Both the position numbers and the translations under genes were made by a program. Under the pieces are notes generated by a model. It saw nothing but the letters and a program-made list of their open reading frames with translations, was not told where the DNA came from and did no database searches. Source: a bacterium (GTDB lineage Bacteria > Bacillota_A > Clostridia > Lachnospirales > Lachnospiraceae). Taken from it: a DNA stretch of 12,250 nt. Positions within the stretch are counted from its first letter, which is position 1. Each line of letters opens with the position of its first letter. Below, piece by piece: positions 1 to 8,927 of this stretch. Location of the stretch: contig SFQZ01000085.1 in NCBI GenBank assembly GCA_004562915.1, positions 1 to 12,250 of the forward strand. The letters are read 5' to 3'.

Positions 1-2017
1 GCTCTGCCGTATCCGCCACCTGCGCAGGTTCCACCTGATTTAATACATAATCAAAATAATCCGTTGCAGTCAGTGACAAAACATTTGCACCCACAGCACC
101 TATTCCCAGTCCACAGCATTTTGCCATAACCGCATCAAATTCTTTTCTTGTAACTCCTTCTTCCATACTCACCCAGGCTTTGGTATTTTGTGCAAAATCC
201 TGAATGATATCATTCTTCACGTCTTCAACCGGAATCGAATTGATCTTTTGCCTTACTTTATCCTTTACCCACTGGAATACATCTGCATTATTACACAGGC
301 TTACACAGTTATCCTGCTGGGATTGTTCTACAAAGCGCTCATAGCCTGCATCTTCCAGTGCATTTCCCTCACTTTTATAAAAGTCAACAAGGATTTCCAT
401 TCTATCGGCAAAAGTTGTACATTGCTCCACATAATTTCTGATCGGATTGGAAATAATCTCTTCCCATGGTCCTCTCATTTCAATCATACCTTTGGCAATT
501 GCCTGTTTGGTCTGATACTGTACCGCCACAAGGAAATCTGTTTTACACTTATTCAATATTATTTTAGAAAGTGCTCCTCCAACTCCCGACGGAATGTTAT
601 TTGAAGGCTCTACTCCTTTTTTTCCATCTTCAACAATAGCCTGAAGCTGACCCTTTGCAAACTCCAGCATTTTCTTTATAGTAATTTCCGGGAAATATTG
701 TGGATTTCCATCTTTATCATCCGGTCCTTTCCCTGTGTAAATGAACTCCATAACCCGAGGACCGTATTCTTCCATGACTACAGCTGCATTATTCACGAAT
801 GAATGCCATATCAACATCAGATGCGCTTTCATAGCCTCTTTGCCTGCAGTCTCTTTTTTATCCATCGTAATTCCACAAAGATTGGGAGATAAAATTGAAA
901 CCTGATCCAGTTTTCCCTTGATTTTTTCATACCAAAAAGAACTCTCCGTTACTTTGCTATTTGGATTCAGGCTAAGCAGGCGACGAACGATACTTTCCAT
1001 CTCAGCACGTGAAAGTCTTTTCTCTGTTGTACAGAAACAGGTATTATCTCCCGGTTTCATCGGATCCGGCTCATACATCTTACGGCAGACATTGCCTATG
1101 ATATTTGCTGTGATAATCTTTTCGGGTATACAGGCATACGCATAACCAATCCCTGCATAACAATGTGAATCTTCCGGAAAAAAATCTTTTGCTAAAAGAC
1201 CATCATGTAAATGAGCCGATGAAGACAAATAGCAATTACGAATCCATCCAATATTACCATAAAGGGAACCTGGATCAAATCCACCATTTTTTTGCAATTC
1301 CATATTAATAATAAAATCTGACATCATAGATATTGTCTCATCATAATCACCGGAAATCAGGGCAGTATAATTGAATAATGGTCTATTTCTATCTATCACC
1401 ATATTGGTAACACCATCCCTGGATGTAAATATTTCTTTTCGCTCCGGATTGAATGGGATATCCATATAACTTTCCAGTTCTTTCAGGGCTGCATATCCAT
1501 TGCTATATAATCTCTCCAGAGTATTTAGATCATTGCTTGCAAAACTTTCAAGCACGTCCGGCAAGAACAGGTATCCAAACACTCTAATATCACTGGTAAC
1601 ATTGGCTTCCATACAGGCTTTCCTTGCATGTGCCGCCAGATCAAGAAAAGTCCCGCTTCCAGTTCCGCCAGATAACCCTGTTATGACCATAATGTCCAGC
1701 GGAAGATTTCTAAAAGTTGCCCAGTCCCCATTATACAGCCCACGAATCAGCTGACGGAATTTCACATCCACATACGACCCTTCGATCGTATCATAGAATT
1801 TGATTTTACCCATCATGCGATCATTTGTCGGACTACACTGATGAAACATAACATAATTCTTTGGTACCCATGTACGAAAGAATGCCTGCCGATTGTTATA
1901 CTCCATTCTCTCTTGTACACCATCCACCGAAATGTTAAATGTTCGGAGATTACTGCTCATCATTTGTTTTTTCGCACCATCGATTTCATTTTCAGCAGAA
2001 TCCACAAGTATAAACTT
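1..2017 (-). CDS. Tubulin/FtsZ-like GTPase, main body (C-terminal end beyond window)
   Basis: The frame is open from about 2090 to the left edge, so the 3' end is missing. About 180 residues into the intact protein it carries L-S-G-G-T-G-S-G, which matches the tubulin signature [SAG]-G-G-T-G-[SA]-G (the T4 phosphate-binding loop). The start of the body, F-I-L-V-D-S-A-E-N-E-I-D, fits the second strand of the tubulin GTPase fold. The length and long C-terminal region suit the large bacterial 'tubulin-like' family (Tubulin_2 type, named from memory) rather than division FtsZ. Such proteins bind GTP and may polymerise; that is inference here. The T1 loop lies in a different frame just upstream (see the 1992-2216 entry). 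If translated alone, candidate starts are ATG at 1963 or GTG at 2005, and the product would lack T1. It is the last gene of the cluster seen here. Confidence 0.85.
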
Positions 2018-2216
2018 CCTCTTCCAGCTTCTGTTCCGCTGTCCGAATGGCTTCTTTAATTGCAGCTGCACCACTGCCCCCGCTGCTGATTACCAGAGTA
2101 AGATGTCTTTTGTCGATGGGCACTTTCACATTCTTAACAAACAAAGTATTGTTTCTCACATCTACAGTTCCAATCTGAAGCATTTCCTGGTATTCTCTTT
2201 GTGTCAGTTTCCGCAT
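1992..2216 (-). CDS. N-terminal part of the tubulin-like GTPase, cut off by a frameshift
   Basis: The ATG at 2216 has a good ribosome binding site (AAGGAG, about 8 nt upstream) and lies 39 nt after the RCC1 gene. Residues 39-49 read L-T-L-V-I-S-S-G-G-S-G, a hydrophobic strand followed by a glycine-rich T1 loop, then an amphipathic helix ending K-L-E-E. This is how a tubulin/FtsZ GTPase domain begins. The frame then stops at TGA (1992-1994), while the rest of the domain continues in the +1 frame. Removing one C from the CC at 2018-2019 (+ strand) joins them as K-L-E-E-K-F-I-L-V-D-S, a natural helix-to-strand junction. The 74-residue product alone is therefore unlikely to be a separate functional protein. 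The cause could be a real mutation, a sequence error or, less likely, programmed frameshifting. Confidence 0.8.
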   Translation of the reverse strand: MRKLTQREYQEMLQIGTVDVRNNTLFVKNVKVPIDKRHLTLVISSGGSGAAAIKEAIRTAEQKLEEEVYTCGFC

Positions 2217-2255
2217 TTTAATATCTCCTTCCTACACGTTATTTTACTCATCTAT

Positions 2256-4190
2256 TTATTTCCAATTGAAAAACTTAATTCCACTTGGTATTTCTTCCGA
2301 ATATCCAGTTCCAGCCTCATACACCACTTCATCCATTCCGAGACCTGCCACGTGATTATTGGCTGCAGAAATGGCGCATAATTCATTCCAGCTTTTTACT
2401 GTAGACATAGTCTCTTCCTTTAATCCTGCTGCCATTACAGTCTTTTGTTGAGTCAACGCTACTGTACAATACTCTCCACAGGAAATCTGATTTATCCCCA
2501 CAAACTTTCCTACATCACATTGACCATACTGATTACTTCCTACTGCATCTACGGTTTGATCTTCCATCAGAGCTACTGAATGATAATATCCACCTTCTAC
2601 TTTAACAACATTCTTCCAGGAAGATACATTACACTGACCCTTACTATTATCACCAACTGCTATTACTGTTCCATCCTCTAGAATTCCCAGAGTATGATAT
2701 ACCCCACACCCTATGCTTTTGATTTTACTCCAGGAGGATACATTACATTGTTGATAAGAATTATTACCAACAGCTACTACCGTTCCATCAGCACGCAATC
2801 CTACGGTATGTTTATATCCCGCTGCAATCGCAACAATATCCGACCAACTGTCTACATTACACTGCCCCTGAGAATTATCTCCCACTGCCACTACCGTTCC
2901 ATCCTTTTTCAGTCCTACGGAATGTCCTGTTCCTGCAGCTACAGAAACTATATCTGTCCAGTTCTGGACATTACAGCGACCATAGCTGTTGTCTCCTCCC
3001 GCTTTTACCGTCCCATCATCTTTAATCGCCAGAGTATGCACATAACCTGCCGCAATTTTATTAGATAATGCCTCTCTTATATCTGTTGACAAATCTATCG
3101 ACTCTGGCTCTACTGCACTGTAATCTTCAACTTCCGACTCCTCTGCTTCTGATTGTTCTGTCAGATTCCACTGAGTTTCCTTCCGCTCATAATACACTGA
3201 TGAATTGTATTCCAACAAAGTATCAAAATCCAAAACTCTCATCTGTACCACATATTCTGTCGGAACTTCACCTTCTATAACAGACACCTCTGTTTTAGCC
3301 AATAAATAAGAATTTTCAACCATCTCGTCAGAAAAGTCCAGACATTTTGTATGCAAATGACGAATACCCGAATCTCTTATCTCCGATTGTACTTCTGTCA
3401 GATGTTCCCAGCCATCTATCAGCTTATTCCATTCCCATGTCTCACTCTTTTCTATCTTGTCTTTCAATGTGTACAATACACAGGAAAATCCTTCATTTCC
3501 TGTATAACTACCTATAATCTGCTGCACTGTCAGAACGGAAAAAGCTTCTTCTTTTTCGTTATAAAACACCTCGACCGTAATCTGTCCAAAAGGATCCAAT
3601 TCACCTATCATTTGCTGCGACTCAAGTTCAAACCTGTCATTTTCTCTCCCTATACAATAAAGTAAAAGCTGCATTGTGTTGTTCTGATCTACTACGACTG
3701 CCAATACCTCTTCTTTAGTATCAAAATCAAAATCGCACCGACAAACATTGATCATTCCTTTACCTGATTCAGGAAACGCTTGTATCTGTGTTTTATCACA
3801 GGTTATAAAGGATTCTGTGCTCACTTTTCCATATTCTTTTCCTAACTGCTCCATGAGCACAAAATATTCATCTTCTTCATTAAATTCAACTTCTTGTTTT
3901 TGAACATACAGTTCCTTTTCTTTATCTGGGGAATTGTTTCCCGAATATATCAAATAAATAATAAAACCAAGAGTAGCGATACCGATACCAATGAGAACCA
4001 TACACAGCATTTTTATTCCCGTTGTTTTTTGCTGTTTCTTACTGTCATCTTGCTTTTTTTGCAAATCAAGTTGTTCTTCCTCTTGATCTGCTTCCCGGTT
4101 TACCGGTTCGTCGTATTTTGTACCACATCGCTCACAATATAGTGAATCATCTTCTTCCGTTTCAAATCCACAATATGGACATTTTTTCAT
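2256..4190 (-). CDS. Single-pass membrane protein: N-terminal zinc ribbon and seven RCC1-like repeats
   Basis: This protein has 644 residues. It starts with a zinc ribbon (C4, C7, C19, C22), followed by a charged linker and one hydrophobic helix at about 61-82. Lysines before the helix predict a cytoplasmic N terminus and an extracytoplasmic C terminus. Residues about 90-370 are acidic and of unrecognised fold. From about 376 to 641 there are seven repeats of 38 residues, with pattern A-A-G-x-x-H-(T/S)-V-G-L-x-x-D-G-T-V-x-A-V-G-D-N-S and then C-N-V-x-S-W. These are short RCC1-type propeller blades (RCC1_2-like); the last three units are degenerate. RCC1 propellers mostly serve protein binding, so an outward-facing ligand-binding or sensor role is inferred. 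The ATG has a GGGAGA ribosome binding site about 10 nt upstream. A terminator-like hairpin separates it from the lipoprotein gene. Confidence 0.85.
   Translation of the reverse strand: MKKCPYCGFETEEDDSLYCERCGTKYDEPVNREADQEEEQLDLQKKQDDSKKQQKTTGIKMLCMVLIGIGIATLGFIIYLIYSGNNSPDKEKELYVQKQEVEFNEEDEYFVLMEQLGKEYGKVSTESFITCDKTQIQAFPESGKGMINVCRCDFDFDTKEEVLAVVVDQNNTMQLLLYCIGRENDRFELESQQMIGELDPFGQITVEVFYNEKEEAFSVLTVQQIIGSYTGNEGFSCVLYTLKDKIEKSETWEWNKLIDGWEHLTEVQSEIRDSGIRHLHTKCLDFSDEMVENSYLLAKTEVSVIEGEVPTEYVVQMRVLDFDTLLEYNSSVYYERKETQWNLTEQSEAEESEVEDYSAVEPESIDLSTDIREALSNKIAAGYVHTLAIKDDGTVKAGGDNSYGRCNVQNWTDIVSVAAGTGHSVGLKKDGTVVAVGDNSQGQCNVDSWSDIVAIAAGYKHTVGLRADGTVVAVGNNSYQQCNVSSWSKIKSIGCGVYHTLGILEDGTVIAVGDNSKGQCNVSSWKNVVKVEGGYYHSVALMEDQTVDAVGSNQYGQCDVGKFVGINQISCGEYCTVALTQQKTVMAAGLKEETMSTVKSWNELCAISAANNHVAGLGMDEVVYEAGTGYSEEIPSGIKFFNWK
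2268..3065 (-). repeat. Seven 38-codon (114-bp) RCC1-like coding repeats
   Basis: Units begin at residues about 376, 414, 452, 490, 528, 566 and 604 of the membrane protein. Units 2-4 are closest to one another, sharing the D-G-T-V core, an A-V-G-(D/N)-N-S turn and C-N-V-x-S-W. Units 5-7 have lost parts of this pattern. Seven blades is the usual number for a closed RCC1 propeller, so the domain is probably complete. Confidence 0.8.
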
Positions 4191-4223
4191 CTCTGTATTT
4201 CTCCCTGTTCATTTAATAGAGAA

Positions 4224-4256
4224 AAATGGATAGCTGAACATGTCATCTATCCATTT
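4224..4256 (-). terminator. Hairpin with T-tract between lipoprotein and RCC1 genes
   Basis: A 10-bp perfect inverted repeat (arms 4224-4233 and 4247-4256, AAATGGATAG) flanks a 13-nt loop, within which TGA/TCA can add three more pairs. On the minus strand the stem runs into TTTTTCTCTATT, so it has the layout of a Rho-independent terminator for the upstream genes. No T-run follows it on the plus strand. It lies in the 91-nt gap between the two genes and could be an attenuator lowering expression of the RCC1 and tubulin genes. The stem is A/T-rich, so termination may be partial. I see no convincing separate promoter after it. Confidence 0.6.
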
Positions 4257-4281
4257 CACAATCACTCAACTTTTTAACAAG

Positions 4282-4761
4282 TTAATCCTCGTCAACTAAC
4301 TTAAAACTCTTGATATACCATTCTTTATCCTTTTCTTCCATTCGGAAAACGCCATGGACTTTGAGTGGTGCCCCCAGAACTTCATAGTCAATATCAACAT
4401 AAACCAATCTGTCCTTTGAATCCTTTTTAATTTTCGTAACATCGAGTTTCATAGTCCCTAATAAAGCTGCTACATCAATATCTGCACTATTATTTCCCAT
4501 AAGCTCAGCTAGTACTTCTGTCAACATAGAGGTAACATCTACGTCTGATATAAGATTTGTAACACCTATTGCCATTTTAATCGGAGATGCAATACTCGGT
4601 GTGATACAATCTAATATACCATCGATATCCCCTTCATTACAAGAAGTCTCAAATTTTTCCACAACAGCTTCGCATTTCCCATTGGCACCACAGGCCATTA
4701 ACTGCAGCATCATTGCCATACATAATAACAATACAATTATTTTTTCATATTTCTTTTTCAT
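4282..4761 (-). CDS. Small lipoprotein, possibly NTF2-like
   Basis: I place the start at ATG 4761, giving 159 residues. GGGGAG lies 7 nt upstream and overlaps the end of the preceding gene, and the product then begins with a normal signal peptide (M-K-K-K, hydrophobic stretch). An upstream ATG at 4779 in the same frame would add six residues and overlap the previous gene, which is less likely. The signal peptide ends in a lipobox, L-M-A-C, so the mature protein should be lipid-anchored outside the membrane. The mature region has an early helix with V-V-E-K-F and a G-D-I-D-G-I-L motif, and ends in a strand-rich part with K-E-W-Y-I-K-S-F. This pattern resembles small NTF2-like/DUF4878-type lipoproteins; the fold is inference. 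It is probably translationally coupled to the gene upstream (4-nt gap). Confidence 0.8.
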   Translation of the reverse strand: MKKKYEKIIVLLLCMAMMLQLMACGANGKCEAVVEKFETSCNEGDIDGILDCITPSIASPIKMAIGVTNLISDVDVTSMLTEVLAELMGNNSADIDVAALLGTMKLDVTKIKKDSKDRLVYVDIDYEVLGAPLKVHGVFRMEEKDKEWYIKSFKLVDED

Positions 4762-4765
4762 ATTT

Positions 4766-7018
4766 TTACTCCCCATCATTCGTATCCTTTGTTTGTGGAG
4801 TCACTGTGCTTTCAGAGCTTTCGGAATTATCCGATTCTGCAGCATTATTATTCTCATTTTCTATATTACTTGTTTCCCCTTCCATATCAGAACCATCTTC
4901 ATTTCCCTCGTCGGCACTTGTAGAAGTATCATCACTGGAAGCTTCTGGTGTTGGTGTTGATTTTAACTTTTCCAATTCTGCATCTTTTTCTTCTAACTGT
5001 TTCTGCAATTCTTCCACTGTTTCTGCCTGTGCTGTCAATTCATCCACTCTCTGCTGTAAATCGGTTACTTTTGTCTGTTCTTCCTGTACCTGTTTTTCAA
5101 AAACTTTTGCACTGCTGCTGTTTTTGAATGTAAAGACACCAAACACCACTGTTCCGACTAAAAACAAACCTGCCGCAACAAAAGCCACTATCATACAGCG
5201 TTTCGCTATTTCCAGCCTATTTTGTACTATACGTGTCTTGCGCTTAAAATCTTCAATCTCAGATTCTTTTGCCTGTACCTCTTCATTCAGACGTTCAACT
5301 TCAAAATCCACACCGTCTCGAAGCAAATTATTCATTCTTCTGGATAATGAAGTATTATCTTCCTGCAGCCGGGTAAATTCTTCCTGCAGCCGAACGTTTT
5401 CCTGCTGAATTTCTATTTTCTCAGCCTGTAACTTACTGTTTTGTTCCTGAAAAAGACGATTCTGAGAGCGAGCCTCCTCCTTAACACGTAAAATATCTTC
5501 CTCTGCTTTATTTCTTTCTATTTGGATTTCTTGTACATGTTTCTCTTTTATTTCGCTTACTGTTTGCTGATGCTCAGCAACAGTTTTCTTATATTGTTCC
5601 TGTAATTCTGCATTCTGCGCCTTTACGTCTTCCAGTTTTTTCTGCTGAACCAACAAGGAAGCGGCATGTTCTTCCTGAATAGAAGCAATTTTTCTGTCAT
5701 AAGTCTGTTTCTGCATTCCAAGAGCATTCATTTCATGCTCGTTGGCTTCCTTCTGGATTTCCTGCTGGATTTTCGCAAAAGCATCCAATATTTTACCATA
5801 GCAAAGTTCATTTCCAAAGAAGTTCAGGATTTCATCACGTCTTGGATATTCATGATTTCGAACAATCTCATTGAGAGAAAATGCATACTCTTTCCATGGA
5901 AGCATTTTAACATAAAATGAATACAGAGCCTCTTTTTTCAATTCTTCATCGTCCATCAATTCTTTCTGATCACGATAAGCTTCCATAACTTCTTCCGGTT
6001 TTTCCAAATCTTTTCGATCCCACCAGAAAAAGTCATCTTTCTTCATCATATCAAAAATTTCTTCCAGATTCTTAAATGAGACCATTCTATTTCCTTCTTT
6101 AAGAACCTTCTTTTCGATATAAGTCATTTTTGCATCACTGCTACTGGACAGCTTTCTGCTGAGTTTTACAAGGAGTGACAATCTTTCCTCATCATACGGT
6201 TCCGAATTTAGATTCGTCGCATCAAAAAAAACAACAGGATATTTCAGCTTCAAGTCAACACTATGAGCTTCCAACTCTTCCCTGTCTGCTGCTCTCATTG
6301 TAAAAATATGAATTGGCAGATCACATTCTTCCGTCAATTTCTTCATATCTGAAAGGCTGCAGTCAACTGCAAATCCCATATTCAGTCGAAGCTTCTGCGG
6401 CAGAAGCAAATACAATTGTTTTAACAGATCCACAGATTCATCGTATATTTCCTCGCTCGGAAGCAATATAATCAATCTACATGTACTGTCCTTTAACTGT
6501 GCTGTCCACAATCTCTCTGCTATCCTACATACGAGCATACGATCTTTATTCTTAATGGATACTGTATTCTGCTGTCCTTCCGGCGACTCCGCCGATGCAT
6601 TTAATATTTGTTTGATTTCTTCCGGCCCTTTTGTACGCAATTCATATTCTGTTGGATATTCCGTTCCAAATACGTAATTAAAGAAGCCACTTCCAGCGAG
6701 CGAAGAATCCTCACTTACATAAAAGTTAAAATAAGAGGTAGCACGCTTCAAATCATGAACACCTTTCATTCCATGCACATAAACACGACGCCCTGCTTCC
6801 AGCTTAGAAAGATTTGTATAATCATTATACTTGAAGCCGTAAAAAAGTCTTGTTCTGTTTCCCTCCAGACTCATAAAACTTTTTGTCATACAATCCAACA
6901 ATCGATTCGTTTTACTGACCTGAAGATGGCTGAGTAATTCATAAAGTTCCGGATCTATTTCCTGTTCCTGAACCTGATCTTTATTAGCATGTACACTGTA
7001 ATAAAATTGTTTTTTCAT
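4766..7018 (-). CDS. GAP1-like (GTPase-associated) protein with coiled coil and membrane anchor
   Basis: This protein has 750 residues. Roughly the first 270 form a globular region. Residues around 185-260 alternate strands and helices, with L-L-P-Q-K-L-R-L-N-M-G-F near 205, recalling the middle domain of 'GTPase-associated protein 1' families; this match is from memory and moderate. A long coiled coil spans about 423-600. A hydrophobic helix follows at about 608-630, preceded by many K/R, so the N terminus should be cytoplasmic. Beyond the membrane are a short second coiled coil and a tail of about 60 residues rich in D, E, S, T and N with a single lysine. It lies directly downstream of the GTPase gene (21-nt gap, GAGG ribosome binding site), which fits a partner or membrane receptor of that GTPase. 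Confidence 0.8.
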   Translation of the reverse strand: MKKQFYYSVHANKDQVQEQEIDPELYELLSHLQVSKTNRLLDCMTKSFMSLEGNRTRLFYGFKYNDYTNLSKLEAGRRVYVHGMKGVHDLKRATSYFNFYVSEDSSLAGSGFFNYVFGTEYPTEYELRTKGPEEIKQILNASAESPEGQQNTVSIKNKDRMLVCRIAERLWTAQLKDSTCRLIILLPSEEIYDESVDLLKQLYLLLPQKLRLNMGFAVDCSLSDMKKLTEECDLPIHIFTMRAADREELEAHSVDLKLKYPVVFFDATNLNSEPYDEERLSLLVKLSRKLSSSSDAKMTYIEKKVLKEGNRMVSFKNLEEIFDMMKKDDFFWWDRKDLEKPEEVMEAYRDQKELMDDEELKKEALYSFYVKMLPWKEYAFSLNEIVRNHEYPRRDEILNFFGNELCYGKILDAFAKIQQEIQKEANEHEMNALGMQKQTYDRKIASIQEEHAASLLVQQKKLEDVKAQNAELQEQYKKTVAEHQQTVSEIKEKHVQEIQIERNKAEEDILRVKEEARSQNRLFQEQNSKLQAEKIEIQQENVRLQEEFTRLQEDNTSLSRRMNNLLRDGVDFEVERLNEEVQAKESEIEDFKRKTRIVQNRLEIAKRCMIVAFVAAGLFLVGTVVFGVFTFKNSSSAKVFEKQVQEEQTKVTDLQQRVDELTAQAETVEELQKQLEEKDAELEKLKSTPTPEASSDDTSTSADEGNEDGSDMEGETSNIENENNNAAESDNSESSESTVTPQTKDTNDGE

Positions 7019-7039
7019 TTTATACCTCGCATATGAATG

Positions 7040-8914
7040 TTAATGATTAACCTTCGAAAGATATTCTCTTACTATTTTTTCCCGGGCGTTCATCCGGCTC
7101 TGCTCTTTAAATCTTTGTAAACCATTTGCTTCTCCCGGACCAAAACCTATCTCCTGATCATAAAGATGGAGTTTTGTATCCAAATCTGAACGATTTAGGT
7201 ATAACTCCATAATCGCATCAATACGTCTCTTCTCATCATTCAAATCGTAACTCATCCGAACATCCGGATATTCTTCTGGATTAATGGTGGTGCTATAATA
7301 TGCCTCTCCATAAGAAGGTACACTTTCAAACAAATATTGATTCTTTGCTGCCGTCATCAATCCAAGATTTGACAGGATCCATATCCATACTTTATCAAGT
7401 CTTACCGATTTAAACTGATCCCCATCTCTTTCCATATCATCTTTATCTTTATCAAATCTTTTTCCCTGCATTCCCAACGCAGAACAAGACAACATGGCAA
7501 AGTATGTTTTGTCGTAAAGATTTCTATAAGTATTACAACACCATCTGAGGGATTCCAACACATCCAAATTATTTGTCTGATCAAACAACGTTTTTAAGAT
7601 ATTCATCTGCTCTAAAGGATTAAATGCAGAATTTCCAATTCTGCTTGCCAAACCTCTTGGAATTCTCGGCATTCCATTTTCTTCAAACGGATTGGGACCG
7701 CCAAAATTATTTCCACCGGCTGTCTCCGCCATATCTACTTTTGTCACGATCAGACACATAGGAGGCACAGACGTCGGATTTTTCAAGTTGTTGTATATGG
7801 CATTGGCAATTGCCAAAAGTGCTGTATTGGGAATATTGGCACTTTCCTGATCTGCATTGCCATATCCTTTCTGTGATACACAGGTACAAAGCATATACAA
7901 ATGGCAGGAAGTAATCAGGGGGAATTTCTGAAACGCTTCCGAATTAATAGCTTTCCTGGATACGTCATAACAAAGCTCGCCTGCAATATCAACAAAAGTA
8001 ATCAATACCTTTTTACGTTTTACCGTTGACTCGACAAGAAGTGTAGCATTATATGACTCGACCGCCGCACCTTTCGCATCTGTCTTTGGTACTGCCCATC
8101 CCTTAGAATGCAGCAGCATTGCATACTGCAGACGATCATACTTTCCATCACTCAGACACAAAGGGGCCGGAAGTTTGATACCAAGCTGACCAAACATATT
8201 AGGCAATTCATTGATCATTGCCACAAATAAACTTGTTTTTCCGGCACTCTGTGCCCCTAAAAAGCCAACCAGCTTATGCTCATATCTTCCGGCATCTCTG
8301 ACGATCGGCTTCCTACATTCCGGACAGTAACCTCTGATTTCTATAACATTTTCAAAATACTTCAGATTTACAGGATTCTCTTCATCCGAAAATTTGATCG
8401 TGTAAATTTCATCTGTTCCTTCAAAATATATAGGTTCCACCCAACAATAGGTATAATGATTTGCTGCATTATCTTCCCATTTTTCGTCATCAGACTCAGA
8501 AGCGGGCATCTCTTTTGTAATCATTTTAGCTGTAATAGCATCGACAAAAGAACGTATCCTTTCTGCCGAAACCTCTTCCGTCTGAAGAGAAGACGTTGAC
8601 AACAGATTTACAATATTCTGCGGTGTGAACTGTGAATAATTCATCGTCCTCATAGCTTCACGGTCAATTTCTCTGTCCAGATCACGTGACATATAATCCA
8701 GAAGATCCGCCAATGTAATCTCCAATCGTATTTGCCCTTTTAATGGAATCCCCATCTCTTCTGCTTTATTCTTAATATCCCAAGGGCTAAAAGGGATAAA
8801 GATGGAAAATGCATCTGACTCCGAATGTATTTCCAACATCTGAGCGAGATCAAATAGAATATTATTTCCCTGCATTTTCTTTCCACAATTGGTACAATAA
8901 TAATCGTATATCAT
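7040..8914 (-). CDS. P-loop GTPase of the double-GTPase (DO-GTPase-like) type with split zinc ribbon
   Basis: I choose ATG 8914 (624 residues). GGGAG lies about 7 nt upstream; the TTG one codon earlier would be too close to it. GTPase motifs appear in order: Walker A G-A-Q-S-A-G-K-T (220-227), switch II/Walker B D-I-A-G-E (309-313) after a V-L-I-T-F-V strand, T-K-V-D (391-394, the N/TKxD base-specificity motif) and S-A-L (478-480, a SAK-like G5). Base specificity therefore points to GTP. The long GTPase domain with a D-x-A-G-E switch resembles the bacterial DO-GTPase families of predicted conflict systems (from memory). Upstream, C7/C10 and C197/C200 look like two halves of one zinc ribbon separated by about 185 residues. 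There is no membrane helix, so it should be cytoplasmic. It lies between the 189-residue and GAP1-like genes with 13- and 21-nt gaps. Confidence 0.88.
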   Translation of the reverse strand: MIYDYYCTNCGKKMQGNNILFDLAQMLEIHSESDAFSIFIPFSPWDIKNKAEEMGIPLKGQIRLEITLADLLDYMSRDLDREIDREAMRTMNYSQFTPQNIVNLLSTSSLQTEEVSAERIRSFVDAITAKMITKEMPASESDDEKWEDNAANHYTYCWVEPIYFEGTDEIYTIKFSDEENPVNLKYFENVIEIRGYCPECRKPIVRDAGRYEHKLVGFLGAQSAGKTSLFVAMINELPNMFGQLGIKLPAPLCLSDGKYDRLQYAMLLHSKGWAVPKTDAKGAAVESYNATLLVESTVKRKKVLITFVDIAGELCYDVSRKAINSEAFQKFPLITSCHLYMLCTCVSQKGYGNADQESANIPNTALLAIANAIYNNLKNPTSVPPMCLIVTKVDMAETAGGNNFGGPNPFEENGMPRIPRGLASRIGNSAFNPLEQMNILKTLFDQTNNLDVLESLRWCCNTYRNLYDKTYFAMLSCSALGMQGKRFDKDKDDMERDGDQFKSVRLDKVWIWILSNLGLMTAAKNQYLFESVPSYGEAYYSTTINPEEYPDVRMSYDLNDEKRRIDAIMELYLNRSDLDTKLHLYDQEIGFGPGEANGLQRFKEQSRMNAREKIVREYLSKVNH

Positions 8915-8927
8915 CAACTTTCTCCCA

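Noticed and set aside
188..604. Plus-strand open frames across the window, such as 188-604, 4713-5408 and 11038-11541
   Set aside because: They lie antisense to well-supported minus-strand genes, lack good ribosome binding sites and give low-complexity or cysteine/serine/phenylalanine-rich products typical of shadow frames.
4224..4256. Inverted repeat as the end of an insertion sequence
   Set aside because: There is no transposase, no matching second copy in the window and no target duplication; the T-tract layout fits a terminator.
4762..4779. Upstream ATG as start of the lipoprotein
   Set aside because: It would overlap the previous gene and place the clear GGGGAG site inside the coding part; ATG 4761 gives a standard signal peptide.
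7402..7889. Short minus-strand open frames inside the GTPase gene (7402-7584 and 7707-7889)
   Set aside because: They are alternative frames within a gene whose GTPase motifs T-K-V-D and S-A-L lie in the main frame across the same stretch.
8915..8917. TTG as start of the GTPase gene
   Set aside because: The ATG one codon downstream has better spacing from the GGGAG ribosome binding site.
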